11,030 nt of DNA from Paraclostridium ghonii (lineage in GTDB: Bacteria > Bacillota > Clostridia > Peptostreptococcales > Peptostreptococcaceae): positions 1 to 11,030 of the forward strand of contig NZ_JAKEDR010000112.1 in assembly GCF_023653455.1 (NCBI RefSeq). The letters run 5' to 3'. A program made the position numbers and the translations under genes. Positions within the stretch are counted from its first letter, which is position 1, and each line of letters begins with the position of its first letter. Positions 1-5,856 of this stretch are shown here, piece by piece. Under the pieces are notes generated by a model. That model was not told the DNA's origin. It worked only from the letters and a program-made list of their open reading frames with translations, and searched no databases.

Positions 1-33
1 ATCTATAAGATTAACTTTTAGGATGTGATGCGT

Positions 34-480
34 ATGAGTTATATGTGTAAAAATAATAAACTAAATTCATTTAATAATATATTTAAATTTTTATTCCTTG
101 TCTTTTGGGTTATGTTTTGGTTTATAGGAATAATACTTACAGATTATAAGTTTAACAAAATAGCAATATATTTATTTATTACATATAGTTCAGTTTGCGT
201 ATTATATATTGCTAGTTACATAATTTACATGAAAGTTTCAAATAATCGAGAAGAGAAAATAGAAATTTTTTATAAATTGGCAACTCTTTTATCTTTTTTA
301 TTTGCAACTTTAAGCTACTATATACTTCCTATTAGTATTTTATGGTTTTTAGTTAAACTGTCTTTTTTATTTATATATATGTATATATCTATATTGAAAG
401 TTTATAAATATAAGCTTGAAGAGGGTGTAGTTGGAATGCTTGCATCCGCCTTAATGCTATTTATGTTCCTTAGATATTAA
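34..480 (+). CDS. Small integral membrane protein, family not recognised
   Basis: I do not recognise the family. The frame opens after an in-frame TAG at 19-21. GTG at 25, ATG at 28 and ATG at 34 are all possible starts. I choose ATG 34 because the preceding bases 20-29 match the ribosome binding consensus AGGAGGTGAT at 9 of 10 positions and place it at normal spacing, while the other two starts lie inside that site. The 148-residue product has a short charged N-terminus and about four hydrophobic segments (roughly residues 16-36, 43-65, 80-104 and 108-119), followed by a Lys-rich stretch and a final hydrophobic segment ending at the last residue. No signal cleavage site or catalytic motif is visible. 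It is co-directional with the downstream foldase gene, but a promoter-like element lies between them, so they need not share a transcript. It is probably a cytoplasmic membrane protein of unknown role. Confidence 0.7.
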   Translation: MSYMCKNNKLNSFNNIFKFLFLVFWVMFWFIGIILTDYKFNKIAIYLFITYSSVCVLYIASYIIYMKVSNNREEKIEIFYKLATLLSFLFATLSYYILPISILWFLVKLSFLFIYMYISILKVYKYKLEEGVVGMLASALMLFMFLRY

Positions 481-493
481 TCTTTTGAAATAT

Positions 494-522
494 TAGACAT
501 ATTTAGTATTTTTTGATATTAT
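494..522 (+). promoter_or_regulatory. Probable sigma-A promoter for the foldase gene
   Basis: TAGACA (494-499) and TATTAT (517-522) each match the vegetative -35 and -10 consensus at 5 of 6 positions and are separated by exactly 17 bp. Transcription would start near 529, giving a leader of about 45 nt before the ATG at 573. No terminator is apparent between position 480 and this element, so read-through from the upstream gene is also possible. Confidence 0.5.
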
Positions 523-572
523 TTATCTTAGTAGTAAATACTATTAATAAAAATTAAAAAGGAGTTAATATA

Positions 573-1328
573 ATGGAAAAAAAAGTTTTAGCCACTATTG
601 GTGAAAAAGAAATAACTAATATCGATATCGAAAACGCTTTAAAAAGCTTAGACCCATACCAAGCTATGCAGTTTAATACAGAAGAAGGTAAGCAAAGATT
701 ACTAGAAGACTTAGTTAACCAAGAATTATTCTACATTGAAGCTAAAGAAGAAAATTTACATAACGATGAAAATTTCAAATCTGAAATGAAAAGAATAGAA
801 GAAAATATGTTAAAGCAATATTCTATAAACAGAGTTTTAACATCTGTTAAGTTAAATGATGATGAAGTAGCTAATTTTTATGAAGCTAACAAAGATAAAT
901 TTGTTAAGCCAGAAACAGCATCTGCTAAACATATATTAGTTGACACAGAAGATAAAGCTAATGACTTATTAAATAAAATAAACAACAGCGAAGTATCATT
1001 TGAAGAAGCAGCTAGAGAACATTCTTCTTGCCCTTCTAAAGACGCAGATGGAGATTTAGGTAGTTTCCCTAGAGGTCAAATGGTTCCTGAGTTTGAGGAA
1101 GCTGTATTCAATATGAGCAGAGGTGAAGTAAGAGGCCCTATTAAAACTCAATTCGGATATCACTTAATAAAAGTTGAAGATAGACAAGAAGGTGGTCAAT
1201 CTGAACTTGATGAAGTTAAAGATGAAATAGCTAAGAGTTTAATGTACCAAAAACAAAATGAAGTTTACTCTTCAAAAATAAATGACTTAAAAACTAAGTA
1301 TAACAATATAGTAAAATTAAACGACTAA
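573..1328 (+). CDS. Cytoplasmic PpiC/parvulin-type peptidyl-prolyl isomerase (foldase)
   Basis: The 251-residue protein probably catalyses cis-trans isomerisation of prolyl peptide bonds and acts as a chaperone. Residues 1-100 form a SurA/PrsA-type helical N-terminal region (GEKEITNIDIENAL, then LLEDLVNQELFYIEAKE). Residues about 114-203 carry the parvulin rotamase domain: ASAKHILV near 116-123, DGDLGSFPRGQMVPEFEEAVF near 159-179, and FGYHLIKVEDR near 194-204. A charged helix closes the protein. Unlike PrsA it has no signal peptide and no lipobox cysteine, so it should act in the cytoplasm. The ATG at 573 follows a clear AGGAG at 560-564. It appears monocistronic, with its own promoter-like element upstream and a strong terminator directly after the stop. 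The rotamase assignment is secure; the client proteins are unknown. Confidence 0.92.
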   Translation: MEKKVLATIGEKEITNIDIENALKSLDPYQAMQFNTEEGKQRLLEDLVNQELFYIEAKEENLHNDENFKSEMKRIEENMLKQYSINRVLTSVKLNDDEVANFYEANKDKFVKPETASAKHILVDTEDKANDLLNKINNSEVSFEEAAREHSSCPSKDADGDLGSFPRGQMVPEFEEAVFNMSRGEVRGPIKTQFGYHLIKVEDRQEGGQSELDEVKDEIAKSLMYQKQNEVYSSKINDLKTKYNNIVKLND

Positions 1329-1332
1329 TAAT

Positions 1333-1370
1333 AAAAAGATAACTAATGTTCAAACATTAGTTATCTTTTT
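1333..1370. terminator. Bidirectional intrinsic terminator between convergent genes
   Basis: The arms 1333-1349 and 1354-1370 pair perfectly around a TCAA loop. A T-run follows on the plus strand and the A-rich start of the stem gives one on the minus strand. It ends the foldase transcript. The stop codon of the convergent CBS-domain gene (1357-1359) lies inside the right arm, so the last codons of that gene double as terminator stem. Confidence 0.9.
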
Positions 1371-1776
1371 TATTATTAGTTATTTTATTGTAACAATATC
1401 CGATTATATCTCTTCTTTTTATTATCCCTATAAAAATATTTTGATCATCTATAACTGGAACAAAGTTTTGGTTCATAGATTTAGATATCAAATCTTCTAT
1501 ATTTGCATTTATAGATACAGGTTTATTGTCCATTCTCCTTTTTATATAGCTTACATATACATTTTCTATGGCTTTTAATTCCAAGTTTAAATCATTCTTT
1601 AAATACCATAGTAGATCCCCCTCTGTAATAGTACCCACATACTCACCTTCACGATTTATAATAGGTATAGCAGAATATCTATGATACTCCATTTTCTCTA
1701 ATGCCTGTCTCATTGTATAGTCATCATATATATATGCTACTTCACTTTTGGGTGTTATAAAAAATAGTATATTCAA
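1357..1776 (-). CDS. Two-CBS-domain protein, DarB/CbpB-like putative c-di-AMP receptor
   Basis: The 139-residue soluble protein is almost entirely two CBS motifs, roughly residues 13-62 and 86-130. The signatures are YSAIPIINREGEYVGTITEGDLL in the first and NFVPVIDDQNIFIGIIKRRDII in the second. CBS pairs bind adenine nucleotides. The size, the lack of any fused enzyme, and the Tyr-(Ser/Thr)-Ala-Ile-Pro and Ile-Phe-x-Gly-Ile-x-x-Arg-Arg patterns resemble Bacillus subtilis DarB (YkuL), a c-di-AMP receptor that acts on the stringent-response enzyme Rel and on pyruvate carboxylase. That functional link is inference. The start is TTG at 1774-1776, chosen because a perfect AGGAGG lies 8 nt upstream and no ATG fits. 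It has its own promoter-like element at 1827-1855, and its stop codon sits inside the bidirectional terminator. Confidence 0.85.
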   Translation of the reverse strand: MNILFFITPKSEVAYIYDDYTMRQALEKMEYHRYSAIPIINREGEYVGTITEGDLLWYLKNDLNLELKAIENVYVSYIKRRMDNKPVSINANIEDLISKSMNQNFVPVIDDQNIFIGIIKRRDIIGYCYNKITNNKKDN

Positions 1777-1826
1777 ATACTACACCTCCTACTAAGCAGT
1801 ATAAACTTTAAAATACATCTATCCAT

Positions 1827-1855
1827 ATTCTATCATATATTTAATAAGATTTGAA
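1827..1855 (-). promoter_or_regulatory. Probable sigma-A promoter for the CBS-domain gene
   Basis: On the minus strand, TTCAAA (1855-1850, 4 of 6 matches) and TAGAAT (1832-1827, 5 of 6 matches) are spaced by 17 bp. Transcription would start near 1820, about 45 nt upstream of the TTG start. Confidence 0.45.
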
Positions 1856-1889
1856 TAAATTAGATTTTATTTCTAATTAAAAAATTAGA

Positions 1890-1930
1890 TTCACTTGAGC
1901 GACTACGTCTTCGAACCACTTAATGTCGCT
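1890..1930. repeat. 41-bp GC-rich dispersed repeat, copy 1
   Basis: This sequence matches 4436-4476 in the same orientation at 37 of 41 positions. It is much richer in G+C than its AT-rich surroundings. It contains an internal inverted repeat GCGAC (1899-1903) / GTCGC (1925-1929) and, on the minus strand, a small TCGCT-CA-AGTGA stem. It lies between the terminator of the amidase gene and the promoter of the CBS-domain gene. It has no open frame of note. Confidence 0.8.
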
Positions 1931-1934
1931 AAAA

Positions 1935-1968
1935 AAAAGCTATTTTTAATTATATAAAAATAGCTTTT
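1935..1968 (-). terminator. Intrinsic terminator of the amidase gene
   Basis: The arms 1935-1948 and 1955-1968 (AAAAGCTATTTTTA and its complement) form a perfect 14-bp stem with a 6-nt loop. On the minus strand the stem runs into an eight-T tract (1938-1931). It lies 10 bp beyond the stop codon of the amidase gene. Confidence 0.85.
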
Positions 1969-1977
1969 AAAACAATA

Positions 1978-3129
1978 TTAATAATTAACTTTTATTAAGT
2001 GAAATTTTATTGATTTATCACTCCAACCCAAATCCCAAGGTACTAATAATCTATCAGTATTGTGACATGTAACAAGTGGATATCCTTTAGAATCTACGCC
2101 TGTAACTGTAGATACATGTGTTATTCTGCCCCCTTTTTCATAAGCAACTATATCGCCAGGAGTCATATTATATGCAAACTTGTACACATCTTCATATGAT
2201 CCTTTTCCTATTAAAGAACCTCTACCACTATATATTAAGTAGTTTTTAAAACCTTGAGCATTGACCCATGCTTTTGTTCCATCTGTACCTTCATAGTTCC
2301 ATGTACCATTTTTCTTAAATCTTCCACTTTCAAACATAATCTGAGATGCATAGTTTGCACAGTCGCCTCCATCTGGGTTAAAGTCTTTATACTTAGAATT
2401 GAACTTCATTCCGTGTTCTTCATCTGCTGCTGCTCCACAATATTTATGTGCATACTCTATTGCGCTAAGCTGTTCATTTGTTAAGTTCAAATCCTTTTTT
2501 TCTTGTGATATTATATAATTTCTAATATCATCAGACTTTATATTATCTAGATGAAGTGAATCTGCAAATGGGTCTGTATACCACTCTTTAGTAATTATAT
2601 ATTCATCATCTACAATCCTCATATTGAGATAGTGATATGTTCCTATTCTAAACATATTTTTAGTATCTAATTGATTTTCATAAGAATAATTGTATTCAGT
2701 TGATACTGAACATATAATTCCATACAAATTTTTTTCTTTTTCTTTTACTTTACTAACTCTTACTCTAGTTTTTATATCATTAAACTTGACACCTTGCTTA
2801 TATGACCAATTTTCTAAATATTTCATTTTGGTAACTTCTTGCTCATAAGCCCATAATCCAAATTTATGATCTACATCATATAATTTTTTTAAAACATTAT
2901 CATTTTTAGTTAATATAGCCTTATTTCTGTGATCGAATAAATTTTCAAGTAAAAGTTGAAATTTTTCATTTTCTGGTTCTTGTTTTATTTTTATAGTTTC
3001 ATTCCCTTTTATAAATGCATCTAACTTTAATTCTTGTTTGTTATTTAAAATAAGTGTAGTAATAATGCAAATACTTGCTAATACTAATATTCTCCTTATT
3101 TTTTTGTCATTTTTGTTTTTTATGCTCAA
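1978..3129 (-). CDS. Membrane-anchored Amidase_6-domain protein, putative cell-wall amidase
   Basis: The product is 383 residues. A basic N-terminus and one hydrophobic segment (about residues 11-28) with no obvious cleavage site suggest a membrane anchor and an extracytoplasmic body. A divergent central region (about 35-210) precedes a C-terminal putative amidase domain of the Amidase_6 type (about 216-383). That domain has LSAIEYAHKYC, then NPDGGDCANYASQIMFESG with the presumed catalytic Cys257, then GDIVAYEKGGRITHVSTVTG with His338, and a VTCHNTDR motif with His356. The Cys/His arrangement resembles NlpC/P60-like and CHAP hydrolases, which cut peptidoglycan stem peptides; the substrate here is not known. 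The frame also opens at TTG 3147, but that start lies within the ribosome binding site. TTG at 3127-3129 follows AGGAGG by 7 nt and is preferred. It is divergent from the GNAT gene. Proteins with this domain occur widely in Gram-positive spore formers, so a role in spore or wall remodelling is possible. Confidence 0.85.
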   Translation of the reverse strand: MSIKNKNDKKIRRILVLASICIITTLILNNKQELKLDAFIKGNETIKIKQEPENEKFQLLLENLFDHRNKAILTKNDNVLKKLYDVDHKFGLWAYEQEVTKMKYLENWSYKQGVKFNDIKTRVRVSKVKEKEKNLYGIICSVSTEYNYSYENQLDTKNMFRIGTYHYLNMRIVDDEYIITKEWYTDPFADSLHLDNIKSDDIRNYIISQEKKDLNLTNEQLSAIEYAHKYCGAAADEEHGMKFNSKYKDFNPDGGDCANYASQIMFESGRFKKNGTWNYEGTDGTKAWVNAQGFKNYLIYSGRGSLIGKGSYEDVYKFAYNMTPGDIVAYEKGGRITHVSTVTGVDSKGYPLVTCHNTDRLLVPWDLGWSDKSIKFHLIKVNY

Positions 3130-3188
3130 ATTTGTTCCTCCTATCAAATAATAGACTTAATCTTAAGAATATAGAGTATTTCAAAGCT

Positions 3189-3216
3189 ATTATAATATTT
3201 TACATAGTTTTTACAT
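3189..3216 (-). promoter_or_regulatory. Possible amidase promoter with phased direct repeats
   Basis: On the minus strand a consensus TATAAT (3194-3189) lacks a recognisable -35 box at the expected distance. That region instead holds two copies of ATGTAAAA (complement of TTTTACAT at 3198-3205 and 3209-3216), 11 bp apart, about one helical turn. The pattern would suit activator-dependent transcription. This is inference from arrangement only. Confidence 0.3.
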
Positions 3217-3243
3217 TTTTTTAGCCAAATATGATTAAATTTA

Positions 3244-3252
3244 TGATATAAT
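3244..3252 (+). promoter_or_regulatory. Extended -10 promoter element for the GNAT gene
   Basis: TGATATAAT is a perfect extended -10 element (TGnTATAAT), which can work without a good -35 box; none is evident. The start of transcription would be near 3259, about 30 nt before the TTG start at 3289. Confidence 0.5.
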
Positions 3253-3288
3253 TGTCTAACATTAAAATTAAAGGAAAGAGGTGCTCAG

Positions 3289-3903
3289 TTGCTAACAAAA
3301 ATGAAACTGTCTAAAGTAAATAATGTTCTTACTAATAATATATATGCAAATTTTCGTTTTTTAAGTGAGGAAAATTTTGGTGATATCTCAAAACTCCATG
3401 AAGAAGTAAGTAATTCCATGGATAATAAAAATTGGCTAAAAAATAGAGATCATGCCTCATTAAAAAAAACAATCGATAATGGTGGATTTATAATTGGTTG
3501 TTATGTAGGTTTAGATCTTATTGCTTGTGCACTTTGTGATGTCCCTAGCATAAAAGATTTAGAACTTTTATCTTCTTTAGGAGTTTCTATAGAAGACTTT
3601 AAAAACACTTATATATCGGGGTTTGTTATGGTTCATCCTATGTACAGAGGAAACGCACTTCAAAGCAAATTACTTGATTTAAGAATAGATATAGCTAAAT
3701 CTCAACGTAAAAAATATATACTAACTGTAGCTGCTGTTGATAATCTACACAGTATAAATAATATTTTAAGCAAAGCATTTGAATTTAAAACTCAACAAGA
3801 AAATGAATATGGCATTTTAAGAAATATATTTTTAAAAGATTTATTTCCTTGTGACGAAAATGAAAATTTCATAAACAACGACATTATAACTAATGTAATA
3901 TAA
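3289..3903 (+). CDS. GNAT-family N-acetyltransferase
   Basis: The 204-residue soluble protein has a GNAT fold and would transfer an acyl group from acyl-CoA to an unidentified amine or other acceptor. Residues 20-80 fit the N-terminal strands and helices (FRFLSEENFGDISKLHEEV, then GGFIIGCYVGLDLIACAL). Motif A lies at about 111-128 (FVMVHPMYRGNALQSKLL), with Arg120-Gly121-Asn122-Ala123 forming the acyl-CoA pyrophosphate loop. Motif B-like sequence follows (ILTVAAVDNLHSINNILSKAFEF, about 144-166). The acceptor cannot be read from the sequence. The start is TTG 3289, preceded by GAGGTG at 3278-3283 with 5 nt spacing; the next ATG (3301) is too far from that site. The gene stands alone, with an extended -10 promoter and a terminator that begins inside its stop codon. 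It is divergent from the amidase gene, and any functional link is unproven. Confidence 0.8.
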   Translation: MLTKMKLSKVNNVLTNNIYANFRFLSEENFGDISKLHEEVSNSMDNKNWLKNRDHASLKKTIDNGGFIIGCYVGLDLIACALCDVPSIKDLELLSSLGVSIEDFKNTYISGFVMVHPMYRGNALQSKLLDLRIDIAKSQRKKYILTVAAVDNLHSINNILSKAFEFKTQQENEYGILRNIFLKDLFPCDENENFINNDIITNVI

Positions 3904-3932
3904 AAGAGACCTTTGAAATAAAGGTCTCTTTT
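3902..3932 (+). terminator. Intrinsic terminator of the GNAT gene
   Basis: The perfect 13-bp stem 3902-3914 / 3920-3932 (core AGAGACC/GGTCTCT) has a GAAAT loop and ends in a T-run. It overlaps the TAA stop codon at 3901-3903. Confidence 0.9.
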
Positions 3933-4021
3933 TCCACGTTGCAAAGTTCTTATAAGTCTTTATAATTCATAATATATATTATTCATAAATGTTAAATTTG
4001 CTACACATTAATTTTTAAATC

Positions 4022-4070
4022 AAGTAACACTTATCATTTATTTTTATAAAATATATATTAAGTGTTACTT
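4022..4070 (+). promoter_or_regulatory. Promoter bracketed by a 12-bp inverted repeat, possible operator
   Basis: AAGTAACACTTA (4022-4033) is repeated as its exact reverse complement at 4059-4070, with 25 bp between. A promoter-like pair, TTATCA (4031-4036) and TATATT (4054-4059) with 17 bp spacing, lies between and slightly overlaps both arms. A dimeric regulator bound to both arms would cover the -35 box and the region just past -10. The same repeat could instead fold as a hairpin in a longer transcript. The rest of the 3933-4097 gap is plain AT-rich sequence. Confidence 0.45.
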
Positions 4071-4097
4071 ATAATTATTTTAAAAGGGGGAACTATT

Positions 4098-4418
4098 ATG
4101 AATATCAATGATAAAGCAAAGGATTTAGCATTATGCATAAGAAGTACTAATGAATTTAAATCCATGAATAAAGCAAAAAAAGAACTTGATAGAGATTCAT
4201 CCTTAAAAAAACAATTTGATGAGTATGTTAAAAGAAAAAACCATATATATTCTAGATATAAAATAGAAGATGCTTCAAAGAAAATAAGTCAGCTAAATAG
4301 AGATTATGATAAATTTTTTAACCATCCTCTAGTTTCTAATTATATGTATGCAAATAGGAATTTTAATACAATGATGGAAAACTTATATAAGCAAATAGAA
4401 TCTGAGTTAACTAAATAA
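4098..4418 (+). CDS. YlbF/YheA-family (Com_YlbF) small helical protein
   Basis: The 106-residue soluble, all-helical and highly charged protein resembles the Com_YlbF (DUF964) family. Family hallmarks are an N-terminal helix with DKAKDLALCIRSTNEFKSMNKAKKEL, a 'D-S-S-L-K-K-Q-F-D-E-Y' segment, and a C-terminal helix with HPLVSNYMYANRNFNTMMENLYKQI. In Bacillus subtilis the relatives YlbF and YmcA form a complex with YaaT that modulates RNase Y, biofilm formation, competence and sporulation. Family members of about this length, such as YheA, are less well understood. I would not assign the RNase Y role to this one. The frame opens at GTG 4062, but ATG 4098 is the start because AGGGGG (4085-4090) lies 7 nt before it. 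Regulation may involve the dyad at 4022-4070. The stop is at 4416-4418, just before the repeat-bearing intergenic region. Confidence 0.75.
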   Translation: MNINDKAKDLALCIRSTNEFKSMNKAKKELDRDSSLKKQFDEYVKRKNHIYSRYKIEDASKKISQLNRDYDKFFNHPLVSNYMYANRNFNTMMENLYKQIESELTK

Positions 4419-4435
4419 AATAATAAAAAATTCGC

Positions 4436-4476
4436 TTCGCTTGAGCGACTACGTCTGCGAACCACTTCATGTCGCC
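4436..4476. repeat. 41-bp GC-rich dispersed repeat, copy 2
   Basis: It matches 1890-1930 at 37 of 41 positions and is about 56% G+C. It holds TTCGC (4436-4440) / GCGAA (4457-4461), GCGAC (4445-4449) / GTCGC (4471-4475), and TCGCT/AGCGA (4437-4448) inverted repeats. A further TTCGC at 4431-4435 and a six-A run at 4425-4430 lie on its left, so a minus-strand transcript would end the hairpin in GCGAA followed by six U. It lies between convergent genes. Confidence 0.8.
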
Positions 4477-4520
4477 AACAACCTTAAGAAAACGGTCCGT
4501 TGCTCTAGTTTATGAATTGC

Positions 4521-4559
4521 AAATTATATTTATCCACAGTTCAGGATTAAATATAATTT
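4521..4559. repeat. AT-rich inverted repeat (hairpin) between convergent genes
   Basis: The arms 4521-4535 and 4544-4559 (AAATTATATTTATCC and its complement with one bulged T at 4547) enclose the 8-nt loop ACAGTTCA. No U-tract follows, so it is not a typical terminator. It sits between repeat copy 2 and the terminator at 4570-4614, and nothing in this gap looks coding. Confidence 0.65.
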
Positions 4560-4569
4560 ACTAAGGATT

Positions 4570-4614
4570 AAAAAATCAAAGCTCATAGCATTTAACTATG
4601 AGCTTTGATTTTTT
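4570..4614. terminator. Bidirectional intrinsic terminator
   Basis: A perfect 19-bp stem (4570-4588 / 4596-4614, core ATCAAAGCTCATAG) has a CATTTAA loop, with A-runs and T-runs at its ends in both orientations. It terminates the Cys-rich gene on the minus strand and can also end transcription from the YlbF-family gene. Confidence 0.9.
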
Positions 4615-4621
4615 TATTTAA

Positions 4622-5785
4622 TTAATCTTCCAAATTATACATCATACTTTGCATCATATTTTGCATATACATATAGTAATTCATCCACATATCTTGCATT
4701 TCTTCCATTCCCATATTTTCCATATACATGTATGGTTCTTCCATTGACGGATATTTATTAGCAAATTCACCCATATATTGCATTGGTTCCATATTGTATA
4801 TAGGATTTATATATAGACCTGTTCCTTCTTCCTTTATTAACATAATATCGTCTAAATTACAGTACTCTTCATTATGATGTGAATTCCATAATTCATGTTC
4901 ACATCCACATGATGCTTTCATCTCTTTTTTAGGTTTACAATATGTTGGACTTACATACTTAGGTTCGCAAGTCCACATTGATTTTTTTTCTTTACATGGT
5001 TTGCATGGATTACATGATTTTTTTTCTTTACATGGTTCTTCTAGTCCTAAATCTACATAGCAAGATTTTTTGTTTGGCTTACAAGATTCCATATCATAAC
5101 ATCCAGCAATCTTATCTTGACATTTCTTCATCATGTTTTCGCATTTTTTAGATTTATCTTCATATTCTTTTACTTTTTCTCCAGCAACTTTATAGCACTT
5201 CATAGCTTTTTCATCACACTGCATAGCTTGAGAGTATAAACATTTTGCTTGTTCATTTTCATTTTGAGCTCTTTCATATAAACATTTAGCTTTTTCACAA
5301 TATTTTTCTGCTTCATTACCTGCTTGTTCTGCTTCTTTGTATAAACATTTTGCCTTTGAACAAAGATCTTCAGATTTACATAAAAGTTGATTTGCTTGCT
5401 TTCTAAGTCTTTCAGCTTCTGTTTCATTTTCCATAGATTCTTTAGCTAACCTTTTAGCTTTAGCCTCCAAATCTTTAGCCTTTTTATCAAATCCTTTAGC
5501 TTCTTCATATGATTCAACAGCTAAACACTCAGAGTCTAATGCTTTTTTAAATAGTCTTTCTGCTTCTTGAGCTAATTTTGAGCATGTATCATCAAATTTT
5601 ATTTCACAATCTTCACATGGTCCTGGAGGACAGCAAGATGATTCTAGTTTATTTACCGGCTCACATTTTTTATAAACTGGTTTTTTACATGGTTCACAAT
5701 AGCTTTCTTTTTCTTTTTTTTGATTACATCCTATATGTGCAGAACAGCTATTATAACATTTTTTCTTTTTTCTCATTGTACTCAT
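4622..5785 (-). CDS. Cysteine-rich alanine-heptad coiled-coil protein, candidate spore-surface protein
   Basis: I do not recognise this 387-residue protein. Residues 1-67 are basic and Cys-rich (CEPCKKP, SSCCPPGPCEDC). Residues 68-235 form one uninterrupted heptad array: every seventh residue from 68 to 229 is Ala at 17 of 24 positions, with Cys at 68, 215, 222 and 229, Ser at 117 and 138, and Tyr at 208. Leu mostly fills the partner core position. AKCLY recurs at 145, 166 and 180. Residues 236-309 are again Cys/Lys/Pro-rich (CNPCKPCKEKK). Residues 332-387 carry 17 Met and many Tyr but no Cys. There are 34 Cys in all. There is no signal peptide or membrane segment. Cys-rich, low-complexity proteins with Met/Tyr-rich tails are typical of clostridial spore coat and exosporium; that role is inference. 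The ATG at 5785 follows AAAGGGG at a rather long 12 nt. The gene appears monocistronic. Confidence 0.8.
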   Translation of the reverse strand: MSTMRKKKKCYNSCSAHIGCNQKKEKESYCEPCKKPVYKKCEPVNKLESSCCPPGPCEDCEIKFDDTCSKLAQEAERLFKKALDSECLAVESYEEAKGFDKKAKDLEAKAKRLAKESMENETEAERLRKQANQLLCKSEDLCSKAKCLYKEAEQAGNEAEKYCEKAKCLYERAQNENEQAKCLYSQAMQCDEKAMKCYKVAGEKVKEYEDKSKKCENMMKKCQDKIAGCYDMESCKPNKKSCYVDLGLEEPCKEKKSCNPCKPCKEKKSMWTCEPKYVSPTYCKPKKEMKASCGCEHELWNSHHNEEYCNLDDIMLIKEEGTGLYINPIYNMEPMQYMGEFANKYPSMEEPYMYMENMGMEEMQDMWMNYYMYMQNMMQSMMYNLED

Positions 5786-5822
5786 AGCTAGTCAAAACCC
5801 CTTTGTTGTATTTTATTTTAAC

Positions 5823-5856
5823 TAAGCAAATTAATATGCTTACTAATAATTATATG
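5823..5856 (-). promoter_or_regulatory. Possible promoter and leader dyad of the Cys-rich gene
   Basis: On the minus strand, CATATAAT (5856-5849) contains a consensus TATAAT and also resembles the CATAcaaT -10 of mother-cell sigma E. No convincing -35 element for either factor lies at the right distance. TAAGCA/TGCTTA (5823-5828 / 5837-5842) forms a small dyad in the predicted leader. In the rest of the 5786-6018 gap between the divergent genes I see only AT-rich sequence. Confidence 0.25.

Noticed and set aside
1872..1889. TCTAATT-AAAA-AATTAGA stem as a terminator
   Set aside because: It is a weak AT-only 7-bp stem without a proper T-tract on either strand, next to repeat copy 1.
2254..2484. 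Plus-strand open frame of 76 codons within the amidase gene
   Set aside because: It lies antisense inside the conserved Amidase_6 domain, has no ribosome binding site, and its Cys-rich translation mirrors the real gene's codons.
1890..4476. CRISPR-like reading of the two 41-bp repeats
   Set aside because: There are only two copies, 2.5 kb apart with genes between, no regular spacers and no cas genes.
5200..5427. Minus-strand open frame of 75 codons in another frame of the Cys-rich gene
   Set aside because: It is a same-strand shadow of the heptad repeats; periodic codons keep the alternative frame open, and no ribosome site precedes it.
5578..5787. Plus-strand open frame of 69 codons overlapping the start of the Cys-rich gene
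   Set aside because: It is antisense to the Cys-rich N-terminus, has no ribosome binding site, and shows no recognisable motif.
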